Source: Mesorhizobium sp. dw_380
Lineage (GTDB): Bacteria > Pseudomonadota > Alphaproteobacteria > Rhizobiales > Rhizobiaceae
Length of the DNA: 52,325 nucleotides
Assembly (NCBI RefSeq): GCF_018588885.1
Contig: NZ_JAFFIW010000044.1
Span: 1-52,325 of the forward strand
Direction of reading: 5' to 3'
Position 1 is the first letter of the stretch. Each line of letters opens with the position of its first letter. The translations under genes and the position numbers were made by a program. Of the stretch, positions 7,512-15,285 are shown piece by piece. The notes below the pieces were generated by a model. The model was given only the letters and a program-made list of their open reading frames with translations. It had not been told where the DNA came from and did no database searches.

Positions 7512-8196
7512 TCAGAGAAGGAGAGCAACTTCCGTCGGTGCGAGGGTCATTGCGTCGGCCAGTGGCGAGTTCCTGCCACGCCCAGCCATCCTGCTTCGCG
7601 ACCCATTCTCGCGCTCCCGCCATCGCGGGTGGAGTGGATTAGTGCAGACGACATAGGTTCGGGGCCTGCCGTTGCCGAGCGGGTGCTCGAGCTTAAGTCC
7701 GCTTTCGTAGGTGCCTGCCTGCGCCGCACTCAGTCCGTGAGCGAGTGTCCCTCGGGAATGCCGAATGCTGTTGGCGGCGGAGTCGGCATGAAGATACCCG
7801 TCCTTCCTCCGCAACCAATTTTCGACGGGCGGCAACGATGTCGGGGGGCATGGTGCTGAATCCACTTTGACCGCTCTCGACGATGGCGCCGTCGAGATAA
7901 ACGAGATGGCTGATATGGTCGGGTATCCGGTCGGCGGCGCCGGTGATGCTGATGCCGCCTAGACTGTGACCGACAAGGATCACATCGCTCAGTTCTTCCG
8001 TCACAATGTGGTTGACGATGTCGGTCACGAATGTGTCGGGCGTGATGTCCTTGCACAGCAAACGTGCGCGTTCGCCGACACCTGTCTGGGTCGGCGTGGT
8101 CATGTGGTATCCCATCTTACGAAGATTGGCGGCCACGTCCCGCCAACACCATCCGCCATGCCAGGCACCATGCACTAGCACATACGTCTTTGCCAT
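7512..8196 (-). pseudogene. Alpha/beta-hydrolase (esterase) pseudogene
   Basis: The first 120 residues are well preserved: MAKTYVLVHGAWHGGWCW, the nucleophile elbow GHSLGG and HLVYLDGAIVESGQSG, as in plant-type esterases and bacterial EstC-like hydrolases. After VAEEGR the frame is lost. The sequence resumes in a second frame as MPTPPPTAFGIPEG and in a third as KLEHPLGNGRPRTYVVC and ADAMTLAPTEVALLL, which is the family's normal C-terminal end. At least two frameshifts and loss of the catalytic histidine context make it non-functional. A start site at 8196 remains intact. Confidence 0.8.
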
Positions 8197-8465
8197 GGGT
8201 TGTGCCGTTCCACTTGCTCACCGGCCGTTGTGGCTGCCATCCGGCACGATGGCCGGGCGTTGTCCCAAAGGGGGGCTCGACCACGTGACCGGTGGTAAGT
8301 CCGGCGCACAGGGCAGCGCCGTGGCCTCGAGGACACCGCTAACGAGTCAAGGAAATTTGAATTGCGAAAGGCCAATATTCACTAGCTCTTTGCAAGTGGA
8401 TGGAGAGGCTCATGGTGTGCCGCAGTTGCTCGCTGCCGGCATGCTCTTGGCACGGTTCCGGCTGA

Positions 8466-8765
8466 TCATCCGAACTTGAACAGGACACCAAAGCCGCCGC
8501 GCGGATAGTTCCACTCGATGTCGCCGCCTTTCTCGCACAATATCCGGCAGGTGCCGCATTCCATGCAGCCGTCGGCGGTGATCTCGACTTGACCCTTGTC
8601 ATTCAACTCATAGCATTTCGCCGGACAGACGTAGGTCAACGCAAGCAAGTTCGCGCTTGGCTTGTCGTGCGGTCGCACTATAATATGGGGGCGGCCGGAA
8701 TCGACCAGATAGCGGTTCTGGTAAAGTTTGTCCTCGACACGAACCTTCGTCACTGCGATCGTCAT
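8466..8765 (-). CDS. fixX: FixX, ferredoxin-like protein of the FixABCX complex
   Basis: 99 residues, normal FixX size. The cysteine set CPAKC and CMECGTCRILC can hold one [4Fe-4S] cluster, although the fold is a two-cluster ferredoxin type as in ETF-quinone oxidoreductases. FixX takes electrons from the electron-bifurcating FixABC flavoprotein complex and passes them towards ferredoxin or flavodoxin for nitrogenase. It begins 12 bases after fixC ends and closes the fixABCX operon. 8197-8465 downstream has no visible gene. Confidence 0.95.
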   Translation of the reverse strand: MTIAVTKVRVEDKLYQNRYLVDSGRPHIIVRPHDKPSANLLALTYVCPAKCYELNDKGQVEITADGCMECGTCRILCEKGGDIEWNYPRGGFGVLFKFG

Positions 8766-8777
8766 CTTGTACCCTCT

Positions 8778-10082
8778 TCAGCGCCATGCCAATGCCAGGC
8801 GGACCGCGTCGCTGACCAACCCCCAGCGCGAGCGCGCGTTGATGAAGGCGGCCGTGGTGTTCTTTTCCTTCTCGATCTTCGGCGTGCCGTCGACACGCAT
8901 GAAGTTCTGAGCGGCATGCGACATCAACCGCGGATAGCTGTCAAAAAAGTTGCTGGAATTGGTGTGGAGCAAGGCTGGCATGTCCTTGTATTTCTTAAGA
9001 TCCTTGATCACAAAGGAGTCATCCAGCATCGTCTTGTAGAGCGCAAGGTTCGCTTTGGTCATAGGACTGTTGCGGCTTTTGACTTTGATGATCGCCTCAG
9101 CCGCGACACGACCCGAGGTCATGGCAAGGTTCGAACCCTCACGGTGAATGGCATTGTTCAGTTGCGCTGCGTCGCCGACGATGACCCAACCGTCGCCGAA
9201 GAGCTGCGGAATGGCCTTGTAACCACCTTCGGGGATAAGATGGGCGGCATATTCTTTCACCTCCGAGCCAGCGATCAGCGGCCGGATCGAAGGATGGTTT
9301 TTCATCGCATCTAGGAGGGCGGACGGGCTCTCCATCGTCGCGGCGAAATCCGAGACCAGGCAGCCGATGCCGAGTGAAATCGACTCCTTGTTGGTGTAAA
9401 GGAAGCCGAGCCCGGCCATGCTGCGAGAGATCGTGCCCACGGCCTCGATTACGCAGCCTTCATCGCCCTTGACCCCGAACCGCTGGCCAATGACCTCTTC
9501 GGGCAAGAAATGCATTTCCTTGACGGCAAGCGCCACGGTCTCCGGCTTCGGCATCTCGCGCAGGCCTGCGCGAGTGCCAAGCAATCCCGACACCCCTTCT
9601 GCGAGAACGACCACATTCGCGAAGACCACTCCGCCAGCCCGGTCTGTGCGGACGCCGATCACCTTGCCATTGCCATCACGGACGAGTTCCGTCGCGGTCG
9701 TCTCACACAGGACCGTCGCGCCAGCCTCGCGCACCTTGCGGGAAAACCATTTGTCGAACTGGGCGCGGATGATCGTGTAGCGGTTGGGTTTCGCCTCATT
9801 GAAGTCGTCCGACCGGTAATGAATTCCGGTGTGAGACGTGTCGTCCATCACCCAAAGTCGCTGTTCGACCAGGTGCCGCTCGAGGGGCGCATCATCCCGG
9901 AAGTCCGGGATGATCTTCTCCAGCATGTTCGCGTACATTATGGCACCCTGGACGTTCTTAGAGCCCGGATATTCACCGCGCTCCAACTGCAGTACCTTCA
10001 GCCCCTGGCTTGCCAAAGTGTAAGCAGCTGCGTTTCCAGACATGCCGGCTCCGACCACAATGGCATCGAATTGTTCAATCAT
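8778..10082 (-). CDS. fixC: FixC, flavoprotein of the electron-bifurcating FixABCX complex
   Basis: 434 residues from MIEQFDAIVVGAGMSG, which carries the dinucleotide-binding GxGxxG for FAD. It resembles ETF:ubiquinone oxidoreductase; FixC likely passes one bifurcated electron to quinone at the membrane. A TTG further upstream opens the same frame, but the ATG at 10082 with GGGAGAGGAC before it matches family starts. It lies 10 bases after fixB and 12 before fixX. Confidence 0.96.
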   Translation of the reverse strand: MIEQFDAIVVGAGMSGNAAAYTLASQGLKVLQLERGEYPGSKNVQGAIMYANMLEKIIPDFRDDAPLERHLVEQRLWVMDDTSHTGIHYRSDDFNEAKPNRYTIIRAQFDKWFSRKVREAGATVLCETTATELVRDGNGKVIGVRTDRAGGVVFANVVVLAEGVSGLLGTRAGLREMPKPETVALAVKEMHFLPEEVIGQRFGVKGDEGCVIEAVGTISRSMAGLGFLYTNKESISLGIGCLVSDFAATMESPSALLDAMKNHPSIRPLIAGSEVKEYAAHLIPEGGYKAIPQLFGDGWVIVGDAAQLNNAIHREGSNLAMTSGRVAAEAIIKVKSRNSPMTKANLALYKTMLDDSFVIKDLKKYKDMPALLHTNSSNFFDSYPRLMSHAAQNFMRVDGTPKIEKEKNTTAAFINARSRWGLVSDAVRLALAWR

Positions 10083-10092
10083 GTCCTCTCCC

Positions 10093-11202
10093 TCAACTCG
10101 CAAGCTTGTCTCGACTGTGCGGCGACAGCCGCCGGGTGAAGGCTTCCGTCAGTGCGGGCAGGAAGCGGATTGCATCCGTGACGATCCCGAGGTGGGCGAA
10201 CTCGAAAATCGGCGCGTTCGGATCGGTGTTGATCGCGACGATGAGATCGGCCCCCTCGACCCCAACTCGGTGCTGGATGGCGCCGGAAATTCCGGCCGCG
10301 ATGTAAAGCTTCGGTCGAATGGTCTTGCCAGTTTGTCCAATCTGTCGATTAGCCGGCATCCAGCCCTTCTGGACCAAGGGGCGCGAACAGCCATGCTCGG
10401 CGCCGATCGCTCGGGCAAGATTCTTCACAAGCTGAAGGTTCTCCGCCGCTCCGAGACCGAGGCCTCCCGCAACCACGACATCCGCATAGGCAAGATTTGC
10501 CATTGCCGACTGGTTATCCGGTAGGAAGCCGAGGACTTTGGTGACGATATCGTCCTCAACGAGCGACAGCTTGTGCCGCATGACACGCCCGACCGGCTTA
10601 TCCACCCGTTGCGGCATAGGCATGACCCTTGGTCGCACCGTCGCCATTTGCGGCCGGTAATTTAGTGTATAGATCGTACACAACAATGAGCCACCAAAAG
10701 TCGGACGGGTCGCGGCGAGTGAACCGTCGGAATCTACATCAAGTTCGGTGCAGTCGGCCGTGAGCCCCGTCTGCAGGGTCGTCGCTACCGAGCCTGCAAG
10801 ATCCCTGCCCAGTGTGGTCGCGCCGAGAAGGAGGATTTCGGGTTTATGGGTATTGACCAGATCCGTGAGCGCCTTGGCGAACGGCTCGTTCCGGTAGTCG
10901 GCGAGCGGCGGCGCATCGACGATGTAGACAAGATCCGCCCCGTAAGCGAAGGCCTCGGCAGCAGCGTCCTCGACCATCTCGCCCGGCGGTCCCAGCACGA
11001 CGCCCGCGAGCTGGACTTCAAGCTTGTCGGCCAATTTGCGGCCTTCGCCCAGCAGTTCGAATGATACAGGATGCACATTGCCGCGTTCGAGCTCGAGGAA
11101 GACCCACACGTGCCGGTAGTCTTTGAAACGGTCGGGAAGTTCTTTCTTTACACCGGCACGGCCGGGGGCAATGCGAGGGGTAGTTTGGCTTGCGGTCGAC
11201 AT
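10093..11202 (-). CDS. fixB: FixB, electron transfer flavoprotein alpha subunit
   Basis: 369 residues from MSTASQTTPR. The N-terminal ETF domain is followed by the C-terminal FAD-binding domain with VVAGGLGLGAAENLQ and the block starting LYIAAGISGAIQHRVG. FixA and FixB together form the bifurcating flavoprotein. The ATG at 11202 has AGGAG at good spacing; the frame is open 15 codons further upstream into the end of fixA, which is not needed. It starts 16 bases after the fixA stop. Confidence 0.96.
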   Translation of the reverse strand: MSTASQTTPRIAPGRAGVKKELPDRFKDYRHVWVFLELERGNVHPVSFELLGEGRKLADKLEVQLAGVVLGPPGEMVEDAAAEAFAYGADLVYIVDAPPLADYRNEPFAKALTDLVNTHKPEILLLGATTLGRDLAGSVATTLQTGLTADCTELDVDSDGSLAATRPTFGGSLLCTIYTLNYRPQMATVRPRVMPMPQRVDKPVGRVMRHKLSLVEDDIVTKVLGFLPDNQSAMANLAYADVVVAGGLGLGAAENLQLVKNLARAIGAEHGCSRPLVQKGWMPANRQIGQTGKTIRPKLYIAAGISGAIQHRVGVEGADLIVAINTDPNAPIFEFAHLGIVTDAIRFLPALTEAFTRRLSPHSRDKLAS

Positions 11203-11218
11203 TTTCTGCTCCTGGCCG

Positions 11219-12070
11219 TCACGTGCCGCTGTTGAAGGCCAGCTCATGTTCCAGCGCCGGCCGGCGGGTTAAGATATCGGCGATGAGTTCATCGGCTATG
11301 TCCTGCAAGCCCCTTTCCGCGGTGTCGATCTGCGCCGCGCTTTCTGCCCGTGCGGTGGGGGCGAAAACACGCTTGACGACTGTAGGCGAGCCACGCAGAC
11401 CGCACCGGGTGAGATCGTCAATGCCGGCGTCGGCTGCAGTCCACTTCACGACTTGGCTGCGCGCCGCGCACAGAGCCTGCTGGAGCGAGCCCCGGCGGAT
11501 TTCGTTGGTGTCTTCCAGCATGGTAATGAGGCAAGGGAGTCTGCTCTTCAGCAACTGGGTGCCGCCTTCGGCGCGACGCGCGACTTCGATCTCTCGCGTA
11601 TCGAGATCGATGGAGGCAATCTTCGCGACATAGGTAAGTTGCGATAAATCTAGGCGCTTGGCTATGCCCGGTCCGACCTGGGCGGTATCGCCGTCAATCG
11701 TCTGCTTGCCGGTGAAGACGATGTCCGGCCTGCCGAAAGTCTCCCCAATTTTTGCGATTGCTTGCGAAAGAGCAAAGGAAGTCGCCAGCGTATCGGATCC
11801 GGCAAAATAGCGGTCCGTCAAGAGAACTGCTCGGTCAGCACCGTAACCGAGCGCCTTTCGCAGCGAGTCCTCCGCCATGGGCGGACCCATTGTGAGCACA
11901 GTAACCTCGCCACCATGAACGTCGCGCAGTTTGAGCGCTTCTTCGAGGGCGAACAGGTCGTAAGGATTGATGATGGTCGGAACACCCTGACGCATGATCG
12001 TGTTCGTCACCGGGTGCACGCGGATCTGTGCCGAATCCGGCACCTGCTTAATGCAGATTACGATATGCAT
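11219..12070 (-). CDS. fixA: FixA, electron transfer flavoprotein beta subunit
   Basis: 283 residues from MHIVICIKQVPDSAQIRV, the standard FixA beginning, with the ETF-beta segment starting VLTMGPPMAEDSLRKALGYG. FixA binds NADH and the bifurcating FAD with FixB. The frame is open to 12322, but the sigma54 promoter at 12128-12143 lies inside that extension, so the ATG at 12070 is correct. The ribosome site is weak. The gene heads fixABCX, separated from nifW by 188 bases holding its own promoter. Confidence 0.96.
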   Translation of the reverse strand: MHIVICIKQVPDSAQIRVHPVTNTIMRQGVPTIINPYDLFALEEALKLRDVHGGEVTVLTMGPPMAEDSLRKALGYGADRAVLLTDRYFAGSDTLATSFALSQAIAKIGETFGRPDIVFTGKQTIDGDTAQVGPGIAKRLDLSQLTYVAKIASIDLDTREIEVARRAEGGTQLLKSRLPCLITMLEDTNEIRRGSLQQALCAARSQVVKWTAADAGIDDLTRCGLRGSPTVVKRVFAPTARAESAAQIDTAERGLQDIADELIADILTRRPALEHELAFNSGT

Positions 12071-12127
12071 TGGCGGTTTCTCTAAGCTCCCAGTCCGGAT
12101 TCGTGCTTGGCGGTTCACCTCATTGCC

Positions 12128-12143
12128 TGCATCGTTCATGCCA
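12128..12143 (-). promoter_or_regulatory. Sigma54 promoter of fixABCX
   Basis: The minus strand reads TGGCATGAACGATGCA, with GG and GC ten bases apart and close agreement with TGGCACG-N4-TTGCW. The predicted start gives a leader of about 47 bases to the fixA ATG. An exact NifA site lies 70 bp upstream. Confidence 0.85.
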
Positions 12144-12212
12144 AGTCGTCTTCCTGCCTCTATTCCAGAAGGTGGCTTCGTTTGCTTCCGAGGAGGCGTC
12201 ATGAGGACTGGA

Positions 12213-12228
12213 TTTGTCGACTTCTCGA
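12213..12228. promoter_or_regulatory. NifA upstream activator site for fixABCX
   Basis: TGTCGACTTCTCGACA fits TGT-N10-ACA exactly. It is followed by one base and another TGTCG, so that CGACA-T-TGTCG forms a dyad at 12224-12234, an arrangement repeated at other promoters in this window. Confidence 0.8.
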
Positions 12229-12258
12229 CATTGTCGCGTCGCAGCCGTGTCGGGCTCA

Positions 12259-12636
12259 TTACTTTCCGAACCGCTTCAGTGCAGAGTCGAGCGGGACGAA
12301 GGCGCGGCCAGGTGCGGGACATATGTTTGGATCGTGGTCCCTTAGCACCTTGAACACACGTTGCGTGAGCGGCGAGGAAGTCGCGAAATCTTCGTAGGCG
12401 CGTTCCAGCTTGGCGCGCACCCGCGCGGCGATTACCTGGTTAGGCAGACCGGAGAAATCTTCTTCGGCAAGGTATTGGCCCACGCGCTTCATGATATGGA
12501 GCCGCGAGACATTCATCACTTTCGGGTCGTAGGAGACGCCAAGGCAGGCGAAGAAGTCCTCCGCGGCCGACAGGCCCTTCAGTCGCGCTAGGATATCGGT
12601 GCGATCGATCGGGCGGCTATCAGCGGAGCAGTTCAT
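12259..12636 (-). CDS. nifW: NifW, nitrogenase stabilising/protective protein
   Basis: 125 residues with the NifW pattern LSAAEDFFACLGVSYDP, HIMKRVGQYL and the end block SSPLTQRVFKVLRDHD. NifW associates with the MoFe protein and protects it or aids its maturation, acting in the cytoplasm. It lies between nifS (180 bases upstream) and fixA. Just upstream, at 12683-12698, is a weak sigma54-like element, so it may be transcribed both from that and from the iscA promoter. Confidence 0.94.
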   Translation of the reverse strand: MNCSADSRPIDRTDILARLKGLSAAEDFFACLGVSYDPKVMNVSRLHIMKRVGQYLAEEDFSGLPNQVIAARVRAKLERAYEDFATSSPLTQRVFKVLRDHDPNICPAPGRAFVPLDSALKRFGK

Positions 12637-12682
12637 TGTATTCTCCCGGCGCGTAATTGTGGTGTCGATGCATTGGTGACAT

Positions 12683-12698
12683 TGCTGACGGCGTGCCG
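12683..12698 (-). promoter_or_regulatory. Weak sigma54-like element before nifW
   Basis: The minus strand reads CGGCACGCCGTCAGCA: -24 GG and -12 GC are correctly spaced and CGGCACG is good, but the -12 box has CAGCA rather than TTGCA. No NifA site was seen next to it. An inverted repeat CGTGCC-N7-GGCACG at about 12693-12711 overlaps it and may be a processing or termination hairpin after nifS. Confidence 0.35.
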
Positions 12699-12816
12699 AC
12701 CTCTGGCACGGCGGCTGGGCAAGAGACTTGGCGATCTCAAGCTTTTCTGAAGTGGTGAAGGCGACCCCGAGTTTGACTGCTCTCCATTGCGCAGGGTCGT
12801 CACGTTGAGGAAGACC

Positions 12817-14028
12817 TCACGGCTCGTCGGCTATTGTGCCGCTCGGACCCGGGCCGGAATGAAGCTGTTCCGCACCTCGCCCGCACAGTCCAGCACTGGG
12901 AACGGCCCGTAGCTTCTCGGTGATCGCAGGCAGGACCTCAAGCACGCGGTCTACGTCATCTTCGCCGTTGTCACGCGACAAGGAGAAGCGGACTGCCCCA
13001 CATGCCGCGTTCATAGCGATCAGAACATGGCTCGGTTCCAGTGAGCCAGAGGCACAGGCGGACCCGGCGGAACAGGCGATTCCCAGCCGGCTCAGGACAA
13101 TTGGAATTGCATCGCCTTCGATACCTTCGAATCCAATGTTTGCAGTGTTTGGCAATCGCTCTTGCGGATCGCCGTTGATGGATGTGTTTGGGATGCGCTG
13201 GATGATCCCGTTCTCAAGGCGGTCGCGCAACCATTTTATTCGTTTTGTCTCGTCCATGAATTTCAAGGCGAGTTCGGCCGCCATGCCCAGTCCGACTATG
13301 CCGGGTGTGTTTTCAGTGCCTGCACGCCGGTCGCGCTCTTGGTGCCCACCCTTGATCATGGAGGAGAAGCGCACGCCACGTCTTACATAAAGCGCGCCTA
13401 TCCCCTTTGGACCATGCAGCTTGTGGGCGGAGAGCGACAGCATGTCGATCGCGGTCGATTTCAGCTCAATCGGAAGCCTTCCGACCGCCTGCACTGCATC
13501 AGTGTGGAAAAGCGCGCCGACTTCCCTGGCTAGATCGGCAAGCTTAACCACGGGAAAGATCGTACCGGTCTCATTGTTCGCCCACATTATCGAGACGATT
13601 GCCACTTGTGGAGTGAGAGCGGTTCTGTAGGCGTCCAGGTCGAGCCGGCCGTGGTGATCGACTGGGATAATGTGCACCTTGACGCCGCGCGTCTTTTCAA
13701 GGTGCGCGCACAACTTCAGAACGGCCGGATGTTCAACCGCGGAAGTCACTATTTCCGTTCGGTCGGGCATCACCTCCAGCGCCGAAAGGATGGCTGTACT
13801 GTCGCTTTCAGTCCCGCCCGAGGTGAAGATGATCTCGTCCTCGAATCCCGCGCCGATGAGGGCTTGCAACTGTTGCCTCGCCTTTCTCACGGCTTCAGCA
13901 ACCGATGCGCCATAGGCGTGCATGGACGAATGATTGCCAAATTGCTCCGTAAAGAAAGGCAACATCGCTCCAACGACTGCAGGATCAACCCGCGTCGTTG
14001 CGTTGTTGTCGAGATAGACAGGGTTCAT
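12817..14028 (-). CDS. nifS: NifS, cysteine desulfurase
   Basis: 403 residues. NifS takes sulfur from cysteine with pyridoxal phosphate to build Fe-S clusters for nitrogenase. The start MNPVYLDNNATTRVDP is canonical, the PLP lysine is in SLSAHKLHGPKG, and the active-site cysteine lies in CSAGSACASG. AAGGAT precedes the ATG. It sits 12 bases after a short NifU-like gene and two genes after iscA, so the block supplies Fe-S assembly functions. Confidence 0.96.
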   Translation of the reverse strand: MNPVYLDNNATTRVDPAVVGAMLPFFTEQFGNHSSMHAYGASVAEAVRKARQQLQALIGAGFEDEIIFTSGGTESDSTAILSALEVMPDRTEIVTSAVEHPAVLKLCAHLEKTRGVKVHIIPVDHHGRLDLDAYRTALTPQVAIVSIMWANNETGTIFPVVKLADLAREVGALFHTDAVQAVGRLPIELKSTAIDMLSLSAHKLHGPKGIGALYVRRGVRFSSMIKGGHQERDRRAGTENTPGIVGLGMAAELALKFMDETKRIKWLRDRLENGIIQRIPNTSINGDPQERLPNTANIGFEGIEGDAIPIVLSRLGIACSAGSACASGSLEPSHVLIAMNAACGAVRFSLSRDNGEDDVDRVLEVLPAITEKLRAVPSAGLCGRGAEQLHSGPGPSGTIADEP

Positions 14029-14040
14029 GGGAGTGATCCT

Positions 14041-14361
14041 TCAACTGCTGAAATGATTCAAGGGTAGGCGGGCGGCCATTGAACCTCTGGCGCATATCGT
14101 ATCTGGTAAGGTGGGCGGCCGGGCGAGCGATGGCTTGGCTGACCGGTCGCTGTCGACATTGCCCTTTGGTGGCGGCATCTGCCGGGAATTCAGCTGTTTC
14201 GGGCAATTTTGTTTGCTTGCCCACGGCAACGATCGATGATCGCGATTTGGCGCATCACCGAACGCAATTGTTCCGGGCCGACAGTGCGTGTCGGCCGGTT
14301 CCAGAGCGCCGGCGGTTACCGGTTCGACGCAGTATTCCTTGGCGTCGCTATAGTCGAACAT
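14041..14361 (-). pseudogene. Truncated or decayed NifU-like gene
   Basis: The frame starts MFDYSDAKEYCVEPVTAGALE and later FGDAPN, matching the N-terminal scaffold domain of NifU (usual form MFDYSEKVKEHFYNPKNAGALE...IACGDALK). After about 45 residues the similarity ends and the remaining 60 residues read as random. The scaffold cysteines are lost: the expected GSIACGDAL is GTIAFGDAP. It occupies the usual place of nifU between iscA and nifS. A non-functional relic is most likely; a short expressed derivative cannot be excluded. Confidence 0.6.
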
Positions 14362-14378
14362 AGCCTGTTCCCTAGCAA

Positions 14379-14699
14379 TCATTTGCAGGACTTGCCGCAG
14401 CCGCACGTCTCACGCGCATTGGGGTTATCGAAAACAAAGCCGGATGTTTCGAGCCCATTGACGAAGTCCACGGTCATGCCGGCGGCATGGGGTTGGGAGC
14501 CTCTATCCATGAACACCTTGAGCCCATCTCGCTCGATGATCGCATCGCCCTCACGTGAGACGCTCTCCAGGCCCATTGAGTATTGGAAGCCGGCGCAGCC
14601 GCCGGCATGGACCATGATGCGAAATCCTTCCGCCGGCTCGCTGGCGCGGTAAAGAGCGGCCTTGATGGCGGCAACAGCGTTGTCGGTGAGCGTAATCAT
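14379..14699 (-). CDS. IscA/HesB-like Fe-S carrier protein of the nif cluster
   Basis: 106 residues from MITLTDNAVAAIKAAL, with the A-type carrier cysteines at GGCAGFQY and CGCGKSC at the end. A-type carriers hold and pass on Fe-S clusters; nif-linked copies (IscN/NifIscA) serve nitrogenase maturation. The frame is open to 14738, but the predicted transcription start from the promoter at 14741-14756 and the AGGAG before 14699 select the shorter form. First gene of iscA-(nifU relic)-nifS-nifW. Confidence 0.92.
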   Translation of the reverse strand: MITLTDNAVAAIKAALYRASEPAEGFRIMVHAGGCAGFQYSMGLESVSREGDAIIERDGLKVFMDRGSQPHAAGMTVDFVNGLETSGFVFDNPNARETCGCGKSCK

Positions 14700-14740
14700 G
14701 GCTCGATTTCTCCTCGGTCCGACGTTTTCGCGGATCATCT

Positions 14741-14756
14741 CGCATGGACCGTGCCA
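14741..14756 (-). promoter_or_regulatory. Sigma54 promoter of the iscA-nifS-nifW operon
   Basis: The minus strand reads TGGCACGGTCCATGCG, a strong match to TGGCACG-N4-TTGCW with correct spacing. It is divergent from the plus-strand promoter at 14952 and both probably share activator sites at 14821-14857. Confidence 0.82.
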
Positions 14757-14820
14757 AAGGGAAGACGTGTCAAAAACCGTAGGACATCCCGACGTCTCTT
14801 ATGCTCGATTGCTGGGGAGA

Positions 14821-14857
14821 CGTCCGACAACCGACACTTACTGTCGGATTTGTCGCG
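14821..14857. promoter_or_regulatory. Tandem near-match NifA sites between divergent promoters
   Basis: CGT-N10-ACA (14821-14836) and TGT-N10-GCG (14842-14857) each depart from the consensus, and they are joined by the perfect dyad CCGACA-CTTAC-TGTCGG (14831-14847). The position, 65-95 bp from both the iscA and the 77-residue-gene promoters, suits a shared enhancer. Confidence 0.5.
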
Positions 14858-14951
14858 TCCGCGTCACAGGAAGGGCGCCTGAGTTCGCGATGCACTCACG
14901 CGTAAAGCAATGAACAGAGCCAAAGATGTTCAGAGCTTGCCGCGGAGCAAC

Positions 14952-14967
14952 TGGCACGATTTTTGTG
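14952..14967 (+). promoter_or_regulatory. Sigma54 promoter for the 77-residue gene and hmuS
   Basis: TGGCACGATTTTTGTG carries a perfect -24 box (TGGCACG) and a -12 box TTGTG in which GC is replaced by GT. The predicted start leaves about 70 bases before the ATG at 15048. Confidence 0.7.
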
Positions 14968-15047
14968 AAGCCTTCGTTGCGGCGGCAAAATTGCCGGCCG
15001 ATTCACCTTTGGGTTGCCCTCGCAATCGAAGAACGAAGGAGAGCAAT

Positions 15048-15281
15048 ATGATCCATCAGACCCGCCTTGAGTGGGAAAGCAGCACCGCCGGTGGTACCCG
15101 AATGCTCGATCGGCCGATTGGCGCCGACCACCCAACAATCGCTCTCTACCGGCGATTGGCCGCTGACCGCCCGGAGACAGGATTCGACTGGCATGTGCCT
15201 GACGATCGATCGCGTCCGCCGTGCACACCCCTGAGGCCCGTTTTTCGATCGATCGTCAAAAGAAGAACGGGGCAGGGGTAA
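15048..15281 (+). CDS. Uncharacterised 77-residue protein coupled to HmuS
   Basis: The ATG at 15048 has a strong AAGGAGAG site at ideal spacing and is the first start downstream of the sigma54 promoter at 14952. The product (MIHQTRLEWESSTAGG..., with GFDWHVPDD and an arginine-rich end) resembles no family I know and has no membrane segment or cysteine pair; it has one cysteine. Its stop codon is four bases before the hmuS ATG, which implies co-translation. Small HemP/HmuP proteins accompany heme genes in rhizobia, but this sequence does not look like one. A role linked to heme is inference from position only. Confidence 0.6.
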   Translation: MIHQTRLEWESSTAGGTRMLDRPIGADHPTIALYRRLAADRPETGFDWHVPDDRSRPPCTPLRPVFRSIVKRRTGQG

Positions 15282-15285
15282 AAAC

